Shown here: positions 1-10,848 of the stretch, piece by piece
Numbering within the stretch: the stretch's first letter is position 1
Layout: each line of letters starts with the position of its first letter
From: Fragilariopsis cylindrus CCMP1102
Taxonomy: Eukaryota; Bacillariophyta; Bacillariophyceae; Bacillariales; Bacillariaceae
Assembly (NCBI GenBank): GCA_900095095.1
Contig: FMBT01000344.1
Coordinates: forward strand, 223,384-287,383
DNA: 64,000 bases
Direction of reading: 5' to 3'
Translations under genes and position numbers: made by a program
The notes under the pieces: model-generated
Seen by the model: the letters and a program-made list of their open reading frames with translations, nothing else
Databases searched by the model: none
What the model was told of the DNA's origin: nothing

Positions 1-107
1 TAAATCAAATACTTTTCACTTCACAACTTTTGATCGATCACTATCATAATACATAAAAGCAGTTCAAAAAATTAAACAAGACCAGCACATAATCAGGAAG
101 AACGAAA

Positions 108-1545
108 ATGACGGCTACAGGCGAAGTGAGTTCGAATTCTGTTCGAGTGATAATTTTTGATAACATCATCATGTCGTCGTCAATATCTGTACTTTTATCA
201 CGAAGATCACAACGGTCGTCACTTTATAATCGAGAATTCACATCCACTCACTCACTCGCTCATCACTCATCACTATCCATTTTCCTTTGTATTCATACTA
301 TATTTCATATTATTACCGAATGATTATTTTATAGACCAAGTATAATAAAGGGAAGGAAGCCTTCGATGCTAGTGAATGGGAAAAGTCCGTCGAATTCTTG
401 TCGGAAGCACTAAATGAGGGAGATATCTATACAATCTTTGCGACCCGTGCTCAAGCCAACATCAATCAAAATAAATGGAAGGACGCATTAAAGGATGCTC
501 AAGCTATGACAGCAATCGAACCGAGTAAAAGTCGAGGTTATCTATTGCAAGCTAAGATATTACATACCCTTAACAAGTATGTTTCCGAGATGGAAGCCTA
601 TCAAGATGGACTTCATTCCGTTGATGCTGAAAAGACGACCATTATGATTTATTAGAACAAGGCCTACAGGATGCAAAAAAGATTGCAAAATCGATTCTAA
701 ATGATCCACGAATGATGGAATTATTTGTTTTGTTCGACAAGAATAACACGTCGACTGTTGATTTTAAGGATGTTGCAATCGGACTGTACCAGCTCACTGA
801 CAACATGCAGGATGCTCAACGACAGGCTGCGGTATTGTTGTTAATGATGGACAAAGATGATAAGCGGACATTAATATATGAAAAATTTGCGAAACTAATA
901 ATGGCAATGGCAGCAATTTCTGGGATGGGGTTTGATGTTATGTTCGAAGAACTAAAGAACGCATTAAAGAGTGAAAAGCCTGTACCGGAAGAATTTTTAA
1001 ATGAACTTAGTGTTACACAACAAGAATTAGACGCTGCACGGAACAGCATCGAAAAAAAGGAGGTAGAAAAGAAAACATTAGATGCATTATCGTACAATCG
1101 AACATCAAAACTTTTTGAACAATGGGATACAGATAAAAGTGGAACAATTGATTTTCAGGAATTGTTGATAGGATTACGAAAATATCAACGGGCCGTTACG
1201 ACCAATTCGTATACAAATTCTACCAACAATGACGTCGAAAAGAATGCATTGATGGTAATGGGTCACGATGCTGATTCGAATCAAGAGTTAGACAAGGAAG
1301 AGTTTGCATATGCGATGTCACAGTATGCTGCTTTGATTCATGTTGACTTACATGAATTGATTGATTTTATGTGTGCGGTTGCATCACGATCCGAAGCCAC
1401 AGAATACGAGGCTATGTATTCTGATGCAACGTCAACAAATTACAGTTCGTGGACGAAACATAAACATCATCCATCTATTTCTGGTTTGGGTACTATTGTG
1501 GACATGTGCGAAGAAGGAGAAGAAGAGGAGGAAGAAGAAGAGTAA
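108..1545 (+). CDS. TPR and EF-hand calcium-binding protein
   Basis: Read as two exons, 108-125 and 335-1545, with a GTGAGT...TATAG intron at 126-334. The first exon encodes only MTATGE; the second continues TKYNKGKEAF. The N-terminal third is a tetratricopeptide-like helical repeat (ALNEGDIYTIFATRAQANI, then KDALKDAQAMTAIEPS). The rest holds EF-hand loops, clearest at DKNNTSTVDFKD, DTDKSGTIDFQE and DADSNQELDKEE, and the tail is polyglutamate. The likely role is Ca2+-responsive protein binding in the cytosol; no partner can be named. The frame breaks near 630-634: the upstream frame stops at 653 while the frame one base back runs on through DDHYDLLEQGLQDA into the EF-hands. One extra A in the AAAA run would join them. 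The intron and the break are inferred. Confidence 0.72.
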
Positions 1546-2190
1546 GATGAATATGATATAAAACACATATAGAAGACGTATCAAATGCAGGTGTAGATAA
1601 ATAGATGGGTGGATTTTTGCGTTGCTTGGGTGATGCTGTCGAAAAGTATTTTGGGTTCGAAATGCCAATGGTGTGGTTTCTGAAAGATGAAAGGAATAGA
1701 ACAATATTAAAAATTGAATGATATAATAAATAAGTGGACAAATATTTCGATGATTTTGGAAATCATGTCTTGTCTACATCTAGGATATCATAGTCTACTA
1801 TGCTAGAGCAGGCGTTGACATTTATAGAATTGTATTGTGCAGGCGTTGATATTCTGTAGAATTGTATTGTGAGAGAAATTTTGTTTATCTTATATTGTTT
1901 TAAAATCAGTACTTTAGAACTTACATTAGTAATTATCGTGAGTAGTTGTGATAGACGCCCAAACGATATTGTACAACAACATATGGAAGATAAGTACATT
2001 CTTCCTAATTACAAATTACGCATACTATTATCCAAACATCATGCACGAAATATCTGTATTGATTATGTATAGGATTAATCATCATGTGTCTGCTCAATAC
2101 TAACATTTGATTTAAATTTATAAAAAATAGAATTGAAGTATTCAATATTGTTATTATTTTTATTACTATAACTATATATCACTTTTACTA
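1546..2190. other. Convergent spacer with a 31-bp tandem duplication
   Basis: AT-rich spacer between two converging genes. It contains a tandem pair at 1808-1838 and 1839-1870, each starting GCAGGCGTTGA and ending AGAATTGTATTGT. Short ORFs on both strands have no recognisable content. Confidence 0.6.
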
Positions 2191-3123
2191 TTATACAGCT
2201 TTACCAACGACAAAAAGGACTGCATAATCTAGTTTGCAGCATCCTTGAACAGATGGCATAATAGCACCTGGAGCGACCGGAAAATCCTTGGGATTGGCAG
2301 TTAAAGGAGAACCATCATTATCCTTGTCATCTCCTGCTGCAGGTTGATATCGTGCCGATCGGCAGGGTAGATGTGTTACATCATATAAAGTACCTTCGTC
2401 TAGCTTCCAGTTACCCCCCTTATCAATCGTTAGTGTGGTTGTGACTAGCCGTCCGCCAGTTACCAGATATTTCCCTTCTACCAAAGGGAATTGAGGTGCT
2501 TCCATAATAAGTCCATGTTCTTCTAGCCACCAGTTCTGAGGATCAAACTTCCATCCTGCCGGTGCACGATATTGTTCACTACTACTTTGAACGATATCTT
2601 TTTTGTAATCCCTTAACCATACCCCACGTGGACCAGGATCTTCGACCCATAATCCCCACTTTCCCTCCTCCGTTTGAGTACCTTCAGAAGCGTCAGGATT
2701 TCCTAAAGCGGCAATAAACTGTGTTCGGGGTAATCTTTGGAAACCAGAAGGAGTGTATACATTAGTTTTAAAAAGGGAGTAAGCCGACACGCCTGAAGCT
2801 CCTATCAAACCGACACCAATAGAATTGTAAATCAAATCTCGACGAGCAATATCGACAGAGCCTTCATCATCGTCGTTGTTGTTCTCGTCATTGTTTTCAT
2901 CGTCGTAGATATCTGGTATTTTAGCCCAAAGTCCTAATGGTGCCTCGCTACTACTACTACTACTACTACTACTAGAGCCGACAAAATAACCACCAAGATG
3001 CACAGACCTACGAGCTATCTCATTATGGACGAAAGAAGCCGTAAAGCCGAATGACAAACAGTAGGTAATAAGTGCCACCCACGACCGTCTCAGTAGTAAT
3101 GATTGTTGATTGGTATTATTCAT
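2191..3123 (-). CDS. Plastid-leader protein of unknown function
   Basis: A 310-aa protein starting at a good ATG. Residues about 14-30 form a signal peptide ending TAS-F, like the ASAF-type cleavage site of diatom plastid proteins. A Ser run and an acidic Asp/Asn linker follow, then RRDL and a hydrophobic stretch at about 94-117 that resembles a twin-arginine thylakoid signal or a membrane anchor. The soluble C-terminal domain is rich in Trp, Gly and Pro (GKWGLWVEDPGPRGVWLRDY, WKFDPQNWWLEEHG). It ends with an alternating beta-type segment and a Cys pair (QGCCKLDYAV). I do not recognise a named family. Targeting to the plastid, probably the thylakoid, is inferred from the leader. It is transcribed away from the GH18-like gene at 3707. 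Confidence 0.65.
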   Translation of the reverse strand: MNNTNQQSLLLRRSWVALITYCLSFGFTASFVHNEIARRSVHLGGYFVGSSSSSSSSSSEAPLGLWAKIPDIYDDENNDENNNDDDEGSVDIARRDLIYNSIGVGLIGASGVSAYSLFKTNVYTPSGFQRLPRTQFIAALGNPDASEGTQTEEGKWGLWVEDPGPRGVWLRDYKKDIVQSSSEQYRAPAGWKFDPQNWWLEEHGLIMEAPQFPLVEGKYLVTGGRLVTTTLTIDKGGNWKLDEGTLYDVTHLPCRSARYQPAAGDDKDNDGSPLTANPKDFPVAPGAIMPSVQGCCKLDYAVLFVVGKAV

Positions 3124-3664
3124 ATTCTTGTTCTGCTTTTTTACCTCGCCCTTCTTGTTTGTCGAAATGAACGAAGAGGTGACTATTTTTATTTCGCACG
3201 CTTTACGTCTTCGGTTGAAAGATTTGTAAAGAATAAGCTAGAAGTTATTTAAAGAATAGGCTAGAAGTTTTTATCTTCGATTTGTCTGCTCTTGCATGTC
3301 GCCAATGAATTTGTAAGAATGATAGGAGATAGATAACAAGATAACTTAATGCGTCAGCTTTGGTATGTTAGGCCTGAACTAATACTGCAGTGGTACGGTA
3401 CATTGTATTAGTCCTATTCCTAGGACGTATTTTATGCTCTATTTTGCATAATATCACACATGATGTACGACTATTGGCTCTTTAAGGTCGCGCGCCACTA
3501 CATTTTACGACTTGGTTTGCGAATACGGTATGGTTGGAGTTAATCGAAAAGATATTTTTCCGCGAAGCATTTTTTCTTTTTTCAAAAAGTGTAAGCTTTA
3601 TTTATTTTATTACACAGCACATCCTCATTCATCCAACATGTTGTACTGATGTAATAGTATAAAT
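3124..3664. promoter_or_regulatory. Divergent intergenic region (putative shared promoter)
   Basis: Spacer between the start codons of two divergent genes, so it should hold both promoters. A direct repeat of AGAATARGCTAGAAGTT occurs at about 3229-3247 and 3252-3270. A TATAAAT stretch lies just before the rightward gene at about 3658. No specific factor site can be assigned. Confidence 0.35.
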
Positions 3665-3706
3665 ATGAAGCCAAGTTTAATAGAAAAGAAAGAAGCGACG
3701 ACGAAG

Positions 3707-5014
3707 ATGACTAATTGTTGTTTCAATTCGAGGATATGGACCATCTTCGTGTTTTCGCTTGTTTATAATAGTGTAGCAGTAACAGCAGTGTCGGCCGACG
3801 AAACAGAATACAAGTACGATAATTTTGCTATTGCTGGTTATCTTCCTGATTACCGAATCAATTATTTTATGGATGAACAATTGGGCACCAATAGAAAGAA
3901 GGATAAAGTTACTGGAGATGACAGCAAGTCACCTTCGTCATCGTCGATGACTGATTTGATCTTATTTTCACTCCAACCACATTCAAAGGGATTTTTTGGT
4001 TGTTGCTTACAAGATGACCATTACGATCTAGTTGAGAAATTCGTCGCCAACAGCAACAACAACTACACATCATCATCGTCGATTCGTCGTGTTTGGGTAA
4101 CGGTAGGAGGTGGTGGAAGGAGTGGAGCATTTCCGGAGATATGTGCCAAGAAAGAACTTAGGAATAGACTCATTCGATCCATCTTAAACCTAAGTGTCAA
4201 ATATCCGTTCATAAAAGGAATCGATTTAGATTTTTTTAATCCTACTACCATTCAGGAACGTGATAATTCTATCCTCTTTCTTAATGAAGCCATACCCCAG
4301 TTGCACAAGGAAGGTATTAAAGTTAGTTTAACCTTACATCCTCATCAAGGTAGGTTAATTCCGCCAACGGTATATCAACTTCTTGATCGTATACATTTGA
4401 TGGCATATGACATGATCGGTAGTAGTGATGGTAGCAGTAGCAGTAGCGTAAGCAATTATCATGCCAGTCTTGATAAGGTTCGACAGACAATCGAAGAACT
4501 ATTGCAACTGAACATTGGCCTTAAAAAGACCCCCCAAAAAATATTATTGGGAATTCCAGCATATTGTAGACATAATCGTGATCCCTCACAAGTGAAGACG
4601 TTTGGTGAAATTTACGATGAAATTCGAATCGATAATAAAGATAATCCTAACGAAGAGAAGACTAAATTTCTGCTAGGAGATACATATAGTTCTATGTACT
4701 CTTGGAAAGGTTACGAATGGGATTCTCCAAGCAGAATTAAAGCTAAGATTGATCTAGCAAAAGAAAATAATTTGGGGGGCATATTCTTCTGGGAAATCGG
4801 ACAAGATAAATTCACAGATGAGCATCCAAATGGTGTCTTGTTTATACTGCAGCTACTGCTGTGTCATCATCGCATGCAGAGAAAGCCTACGATGATAAAA
4901 TTATGTCAGAACTATAATGAAAGCTATATAATAACTATTTCTGAAATTGACAATTTACCAATAATCCTACTATTCAATACAACAATAAGTACTGCAGCAG
5001 CTTCTAATAAATAG
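3707..5014 (+). CDS. GH18 (chitinase-like) secreted protein, degenerate active site
   Basis: The open frame begins at 3665, but the Met at 3707 gives a normal signal peptide (MTNCCFNSRIWTIFVFSLVY...). GH18 landmarks in order are AIAGYLPDYRIN, LILFSLQP, RVWVTVGGGG, GIDLDFFNP, VSLTLHPH, IHLMAYDMIG, LLGIPAYCR and GGIFFWEIGQD. The catalytic DxxDxDxE motif reads KGIDLDFF, so the first Asp and the proton-donor Glu are both absent, and chitinase activity is doubtful. It may be a carbohydrate-binding or pseudoenzyme relative acting in the secretory pathway or wall. Near 4835-4840 the frame probably slips: one base earlier the sequence reads LVYTAATAVSSSHAEKAYDD and stops at 4917, a more natural C-terminus than the Leu/His-rich tail to 5014. 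Confidence 0.8.
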   Translation: MTNCCFNSRIWTIFVFSLVYNSVAVTAVSADETEYKYDNFAIAGYLPDYRINYFMDEQLGTNRKKDKVTGDDSKSPSSSSMTDLILFSLQPHSKGFFGCCLQDDHYDLVEKFVANSNNNYTSSSSIRRVWVTVGGGGRSGAFPEICAKKELRNRLIRSILNLSVKYPFIKGIDLDFFNPTTIQERDNSILFLNEAIPQLHKEGIKVSLTLHPHQGRLIPPTVYQLLDRIHLMAYDMIGSSDGSSSSSVSNYHASLDKVRQTIEELLQLNIGLKKTPQKILLGIPAYCRHNRDPSQVKTFGEIYDEIRIDNKDNPNEEKTKFLLGDTYSSMYSWKGYEWDSPSRIKAKIDLAKENNLGGIFFWEIGQDKFTDEHPNGVLFILQLLLCHHRMQRKPTMIKLCQNYNESYIITISEIDNLPIILLFNTTISTAAASNK

Positions 5015-5247
5015 TGGACGGATAATCCTTCCACATCGTGATCTTCTGCGATACTACTACTATTTCTACTATTGTTAGAGACACTGACTCTGAGAAAAAT
5101 GATAGTCCGATAAGTCAGCTCTAAAACACTTTTTAAATATAGCTACTACTAGGTAACAAAGCTAAAGCTAAAGCTACAGTTTTAGTTGATGGCTGTTCGT
5201 TTGTCGTAGAATTGATACTATCGTAAGCTTATAAAAGTACTTTTGGT

Positions 5248-8200
5248 TTAAATTCTCTTGTAGATTTGCTGTTGAAGGCTCGTACAGAAAGTTCCAAAAT
5301 CTTTGTCGTGTGTTGTTGCATCCAATACCATCCATCTCAACAAAGCTTGATATTGCGCTACGTCGGTCTTCTGGCGAACCATGACAATAGGAAGACTTGC
5401 TGTAGGACGTAAACATTTTGGTTCTCTTCCCACCTGTGACCATAATTGGAATTGTTGAACGGCGGTATGGATTTTAGATTGTAAATCTTCATTCAAAATC
5501 TGGTCGTCATCGACCCCTTGTTCAATCAAAACAAATATGACAAAACATGTATCTAGTAAGTAAATCCCGTCTTCTGCTAGATTTGAAACTGTTACCGGTA
5601 ATGGTGAAGGAAGATCAACGACTGGGCTATTTTTCAGGTCGGTCATAGGATCCAGTATCGATGAACCAGGTTCTCTTAACTTTTTCCATTGATAAGTCGC
5701 AATTTCTCTTCCAACTTCTCCTAGCGGTCGTTCATCATATAACCCAAGACTTTCGCCGACATCAAAGAGTAGAGGATTCACTAACAGCATGGATGAAGAA
5801 GGACACACCTTTCTCGCGTGGTAGATGTAATATGCCCGCTCATCTCCCCGAGGAGATGGTACCGCTGATTGTGTTCCTGTTCCTCGACGCGGTACACTAG
5901 GCCTCAAAAGTGGAGATTTGGCGGCACTCATGACAAATAAAGGCCACAACTGCAAGGACTCGGGTATCAGTAGTTGCCCCATAGGAGGTGCTTGGTATTT
6001 GGATATTAATTTACGATGCGCGACCAGGACTTGACGACACGCGGTAAACATGTCATGTCGAGCATCGGTGAGTATACTATCTCCTTTCTGGTCAGGTGAA
6101 GAAGCATCAAAAGTGGCCGCGATGCCATCCAAAGAAAATTTAGAAGAAGAGGAATAATTTGAGTGTGGGAAATTCATTCGAAGTTGAAGGGCCGCCAATG
6201 CACCAAAGTCTATAGCAGGGAGAACTTGTTTTGGTTCAGATGTTACTCGGATGGCTAACGTCGAAATGCGAATTCTTCGATCACCCGTCCAAGGATTGGT
6301 ATATAATAAAGCTGTCTGAACAAAAGCAAATTTATCATCCTTAGGCGTCGGTAAGCCTCCAATGCGATGTTCAAGAGTTACACCCAAACAGGTTTCCGGC
6401 GTCACAACGGAGAGTTCCAATTCGTCGTCTTGGCCAATGGAAGAAGATGGCCGAAGACTCCCAACAGAAGAAACAATAGAGCGAATCTGCAAACCTTGAG
6501 AACATCGAGCCTTGAATATGACATCCCATCCACTCAAGTATAATGGACGCACGAGTTCTTCGTGTATGGCTTTTTTCCAAACCTCTGTGGACTCATACGA
6601 TACTTTATCAATCCAAATCAATCGTCCGCCTGAAATTTCACACAGTCTTCCCATCGTTGCGACATCCAGAAAGGATTGCGTTACGTCAGGGTTGGTGTGT
6701 AGAACAATATCGAGGGCAACCTTAGCTTTGATACATCTCTTTCCCAATTGGGTATAAAAATCAGCTGCCGCCTTAAGATTTGGGTCCTTTTGGACTTTCG
6801 GGTTCGTAATAGAATCTTGCAGGGGCATATAGAGCGAAGTCCCACCGATATTACTACTACTGTTACGACTACTGTTGTTATTCCCTCCCGATACCCGTTC
6901 TCGGTCCACCAACGCTCCCAGACCGTAATTAGGACGTCTCCAGGTCCATAAAACTGCTCTTCCTCCAGATTCCTCAAGGGCATCAACTAAAAATTCGAGA
7001 GCGGCTCCACCCGCTGACATGGAATATCCTCCTTTTCTTTCTGCTTGACTTGTACTAGATGGATTCTTATGATAATTTTGGACCCGATTTCTTATCAATT
7101 GCGGCAAAAGTACTGGACGAATCCGTGAATTCCACAAACCCAAAAGATCTGCATATTCGTTGGGGAATGACCAGGACCATTCCGAGAGCGGTAAAGGCGA
7201 AAACGCCTCATCGTGTGCAACGTCAGGCATAACTATGAATCCATCCTGAGATAGCGGTACCAGTTCATCTTGCCTTATTTGGGTTTTTGCGGAATATATA
7301 TTCCTGTCGAACAAACAAAGGCCATTGCGACACGGGGCAATACAACTGGTCGACCGTGTTGATTCTGTGTTGTTTCGATGTGTGCCATCACAATATTCTG
7401 ATAAAATGCCGGCCAGATTTCATCTAATATCAAGTCGATATAGTCGATAACTTTGGGACACGTCAAGTCGACACAAAATATCCAATTTGGTCGAACGGGT
7501 CCTGATGATGTTCGTGTGATGTATGGACCCTGAACGGGATAATCCACTGTACCTACTTTTTCACCATATTGCGATTGAGTGCTACCACTACTACCTAGTC
7601 CAAAGCTATTGTTACTCCGACCACAAAAATTACATTTCGATATGGTCCAGTAGGGATTACATATGCATAACATCGGCTACATCGAGGAGGTGCATCTCGA
7701 TTAGTAGTATAATCCACCGGAACACGACCCAATCCACCCGAATCAGGCAATACGGCTTCTTCAGTATTCTTTGATCCAAGAATGAAGTCAGAAGGAGGTG
7801 CGGGATGGTCCGCCGACGGAAAAGCCAACGGCGTACAAAGTAAGCCCATATAATCATGTGCGTGGTTAGTATCTTCACTATCCCCCGTGGCACTTCTTAA
7901 AATATGACGATCCGACGGAAGTCGATACATGGTAGAACGAATAAAGTCTGGAGCAGCATTCCCATCGTCTAAGGAAATAAAACGAGAATCAGCTGCCGGT
8001 GGTAGTTCGTTCTGATCTGGATTATCATTTGACCAACACCCCTTTGGATAATATATGGGTAGTGGAGCATCGATATTTATTTCACCATCCATTTGGGGCC
8101 GTGTGAAAAGAGGTGGGCAAGACGGTGGTTGCTGCTGCTGCTGCTGCGAATTATTTTGAGGATATTGGTGTGCTGACTGTTGCGAAGGATAAACGGGTTG

Positions 8201-8728
8201 TTGTTGTTGTTGTTGTTGATTAGTATTAATATTATTATTGCCCTGGTGCTGCTGATGATAATGTTGTTGATTGTAACTGTTTTGATCATGTCCAGGAAAA
8301 GGGGGAGGATTCGATGATGGTGGTATGGGTAATAGATTGGGATACCTCGTTGAAGAAGACGGAAATGAAGGAGCACTCATCGGCGACGGAGGAGGTGGGT
8401 GTCTCGACTGAAACGATTGCTGTTGCTGTTGCTGTCCATAATTCCCAGGATGAGAATTATGCGATGGTTGATCATTATTACCGATAGATTGTTGAAGATG
8501 TGGAGGTTGCGGCGGTGGGGGAGGAAGGTATTGATTTTGGGGCTGCTGCTGCTGCTGCTGCTGCTGTTGTTTTGGAGGTGGTGGTGGTGGCGGCGGCGGT
8601 CTTCTTTGAAAATGTTGCTGATTATGATGTTGCTGAGGTTGTGGAGGTGGTGGCGGAGGGAATTGATTCCGGGACTTTTGTTGCTGTGGTGGTTGTGGCG
8701 GTGGTGGCGGTGGTGGTGGGAAAGACAT
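5248..8728 (-). CDS. SEC24: SEC24, COPII coat cargo adaptor
   Basis: Cargo-selecting subunit of the COPII coat, acting at ER exit sites with SEC23. From the 8728 ATG: a long Pro/Gln-rich N-terminus (about 220 residues of P and Q runs), then the zinc finger (RCSRCYAYV ... KCNFCG). Next come the trunk vWA-like domain (VRPNWIFCVDLTCP, AGGAALEFLVDALEESGGRA), the beta-sandwich and helical domain, and a C-terminal gelsolin-like domain (VNPLLFDVGESLG, DGIYLLDTCFVIFVLIEQG). Two frame breaks interrupt it, each repaired by one extra base: in the zinc finger at about 7656 (AA to AAA on the coding strand) and after VAMAFVC at about 7312 (TT to TTT). Domain order and content are otherwise complete, so this is one gene. 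Confidence 0.95.
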
Positions 8729-9406
8729 GGTTTAATTGTTGAAAATATGTGGATACCGTTATCTGTATCCTATTTAACTTTACAGTATGTCTATATCCTC
8801 ACAAAGTCGTTTCAAATCTAGTCGTGTCAATCGAGCGGGGTTTTATGCTTATCTTTCCAGCTTTATCGTTGTTTGCCAGCAAGATATCTTATCGTCAAGG
8901 TTCCGCACTTACCATTGGCCATTGTGGTCATTGAAAGTTTAAAAGTTCGAAAGGTAGTATAAAGAGTATTTTTTTTGGCGTTGAAAAAAAAGGTACAGTA
9001 TGAGATTCGGGGGGGGGGGGTGAGGGAAATCGATTTAGGTGTCCGTTTTTATAAGTCATAGAAAGATTTCAACGAACATCTACCGGTATCTATTCTTTCT
9101 TATTACTACCTGATTGATGTGATTTGTGATTGCAGTATAATATAGATAGTACAGACAAAACAAGAAAAGAATAAAGCAAGCATACATGGTATCTAATGGT
9201 GACTAGGCTACACTACATAAACTCTATAGTATAGTTATGGGAAGTCAGGTAGAGGAAACTTCATTGTTACGTGTTACTACCATTGGTTTTAAGCTACTGC
9301 ATTCTGATTCGTGCAGTATCTTAGTTCTTTCTTCGTTGCATAGTCACTATCAATTTATATTTAATTCCTTCTTTTTTGGTTATACTATACCATTTTTTTT
9401 CTTAAA
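8729..9406. other. Spacer with a G12 homopolymer
   Basis: Upstream of SEC24 and downstream of the leftward lumen-protein gene. It carries a run of 12 G at 9009-9020. Nothing else was recognised; the overlapping rightward ORFs here are antisense to the poly-Q/P repeats of SEC24. Confidence 0.5.
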
Positions 9407-10243
9407 TCATGGTTGATAAATTGGATCTTTAATATCCCCAGGCAATTCAACATCGGAAAGATACTGTGAAAGTAATTGACTTGTTGTTAAGAATGCTTTA
9501 TTTGCTTTGGATATGTCATCAGCTTTACCGGCAGCTTCAATAGCATCAAATGTTTTTGATAGTTTCACAAATGATTTAACTGCTGGTGTATTATCTGGTG
9601 GTTTTCCGGGCTTTGTAAATGTATTTGCTAGGAGTAGTCCGTCACCACCTTCGAATTCATTTGATTTTTTTGTTGGTACTCCTCTAAGATCAACAAGAGC
9701 AGCATATGTCCGTCCTGCCTCATCTGGTTCTCTTCGTTGGAGTGTAATAAAAAAGTTTGCCCATGCTGGACCTGTAGTCTCACCCTTATCAATAGCCTGC
9801 CCTAACACAATAAAGTCTTTTACATCTGCAATGATCCGTTGTTTAAACTTTCTTTTCTTTTCTGATTTTGTAGCTGGAGCTAACCCAGAACTTACCGATG
9901 CTCCTGATCCATCAAAAGCAAATGCAGAGAATGGTGTTGTTGCAGAAACGACAGCGGCAGCGGCGATAGTGGCGGTTGTCGCAGCGCGACTCAATAGATC
10001 TCTGCGACTTATGGTGCGTGTAGTAGCAGTATTAACATCGTCGTTATCATCATCACAATCATCATTACTTTGACCTCGAAAGAAAGTCGATGATACATGC
10101 TGTTGCTGTTGCAATTTTGTGGTCGATGATAAGCACGAATTGTGAACGATATTAAATCCACTAGACGATTTCAAGGATGTCACGAAAATAATAAGGACGA
10201 GACAGCACACTAATAAAGGCGAGTTAAACATCATCATCATCAT
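9407..10243 (-). CDS. Thylakoid-lumen protein, PsbQ/Psb31-like candidate
   Basis: The first ATG is at 10243, at the head of five consecutive Met codons; the frame further upstream has only a TTG. Signal peptide: FNSPLLVCCLVLIIFVTSLKSS, followed by a GFN context and a Ser/Gln/Asp-rich transit region. Then comes a twin-arginine signal: SRRDLL, an Ala-rich hydrophobic core, and cleavage after AFA near residue 109. The mature part is about 169 residues, helical and charged (KQRIIADVKDFIVLGQAI, DNTPAVKSFVKLSKTFDAIEAAG). Size, Tat-type leader and predicted four-helix character fit extrinsic photosystem II proteins of the PsbQ or Psb31 type, but no diagnostic motif proves it. Lumen targeting is much surer than function. 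It diverges from the bestrophin gene. Confidence 0.6.
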   Translation of the reverse strand: MMMMMFNSPLLVCCLVLIIFVTSLKSSSGFNIVHNSCLSSTTKLQQQQHVSSTFFRGQSNDDCDDDNDDVNTATTRTISRRDLLSRAATTATIAAAAVVSATTPFSAFAFDGSGASVSSGLAPATKSEKKRKFKQRIIADVKDFIVLGQAIDKGETTGPAWANFFITLQRREPDEAGRTYAALVDLRGVPTKKSNEFEGGDGLLLANTFTKPGKPPDNTPAVKSFVKLSKTFDAIEAAGKADDISKANKAFLTTSQLLSQYLSDVELPGDIKDPIYQP

Positions 10244-10315
10244 CGTATTATTATGTTGATGATAGAATAGAGTGTGTTTCTGGTTAGCACGTTGAGGTTC
10301 CAATAACAAACGCAA

Positions 10316-10848
10316 ACAACGTCTACCGTAGTATGCAATTCTGAAGTCGAAACTGTCTACCTTTTATGATATAATTCGAATATATGAATATAAAATATTG
10401 CGTGTAAAGTCAGATCTATTATCGAAAATCTTCAATCTCCTAGAAATTCAAATCCATGTAGCTGTTAAGTATTCCGTATTCATATGAATCATACCGTATA
10501 AGTATATCCTAGATACTACTGAGAGATCTTCGTGTCAGTAAGGGGCGTTTTTCTGTTAAGTAAACAAATTTTCTCAAAAATCTTCTTTCACATCCATTTT
10601 CAATTTCGAAGAATGTTATACTAGCAGAGTCAGAGATAAGAGATATATAATTAAAGGATCCAGTATATGTCAGACAAGAGATGTTGAGCTACCCTTCGCT
10701 CACACCCGTAAACGTCGATCGATAAGATACCAGTGATTTTGGCGACTTTCGGGCATTCTATTAATCTCTAAAAGTACGCACATACTAGTAGTAGAATTTT
10801 ATAAAAGTGACAACAATATAATACAAACAAAAATACAAGTAGTATACA
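10316..10848. promoter_or_regulatory. Divergent intergenic region (putative shared promoter)
   Basis: AT-rich spacer between the lumen-protein gene and the bestrophin gene, read in opposite directions. A shared regulatory region is inferred from geometry only; no box could be assigned. Confidence 0.3.

Noticed and set aside
8399-8821. Rightward ORFs rich in Leu, Trp, Arg or Ala/Val
   Set aside because: They are antisense to the Pro/Gln repeats of SEC24.
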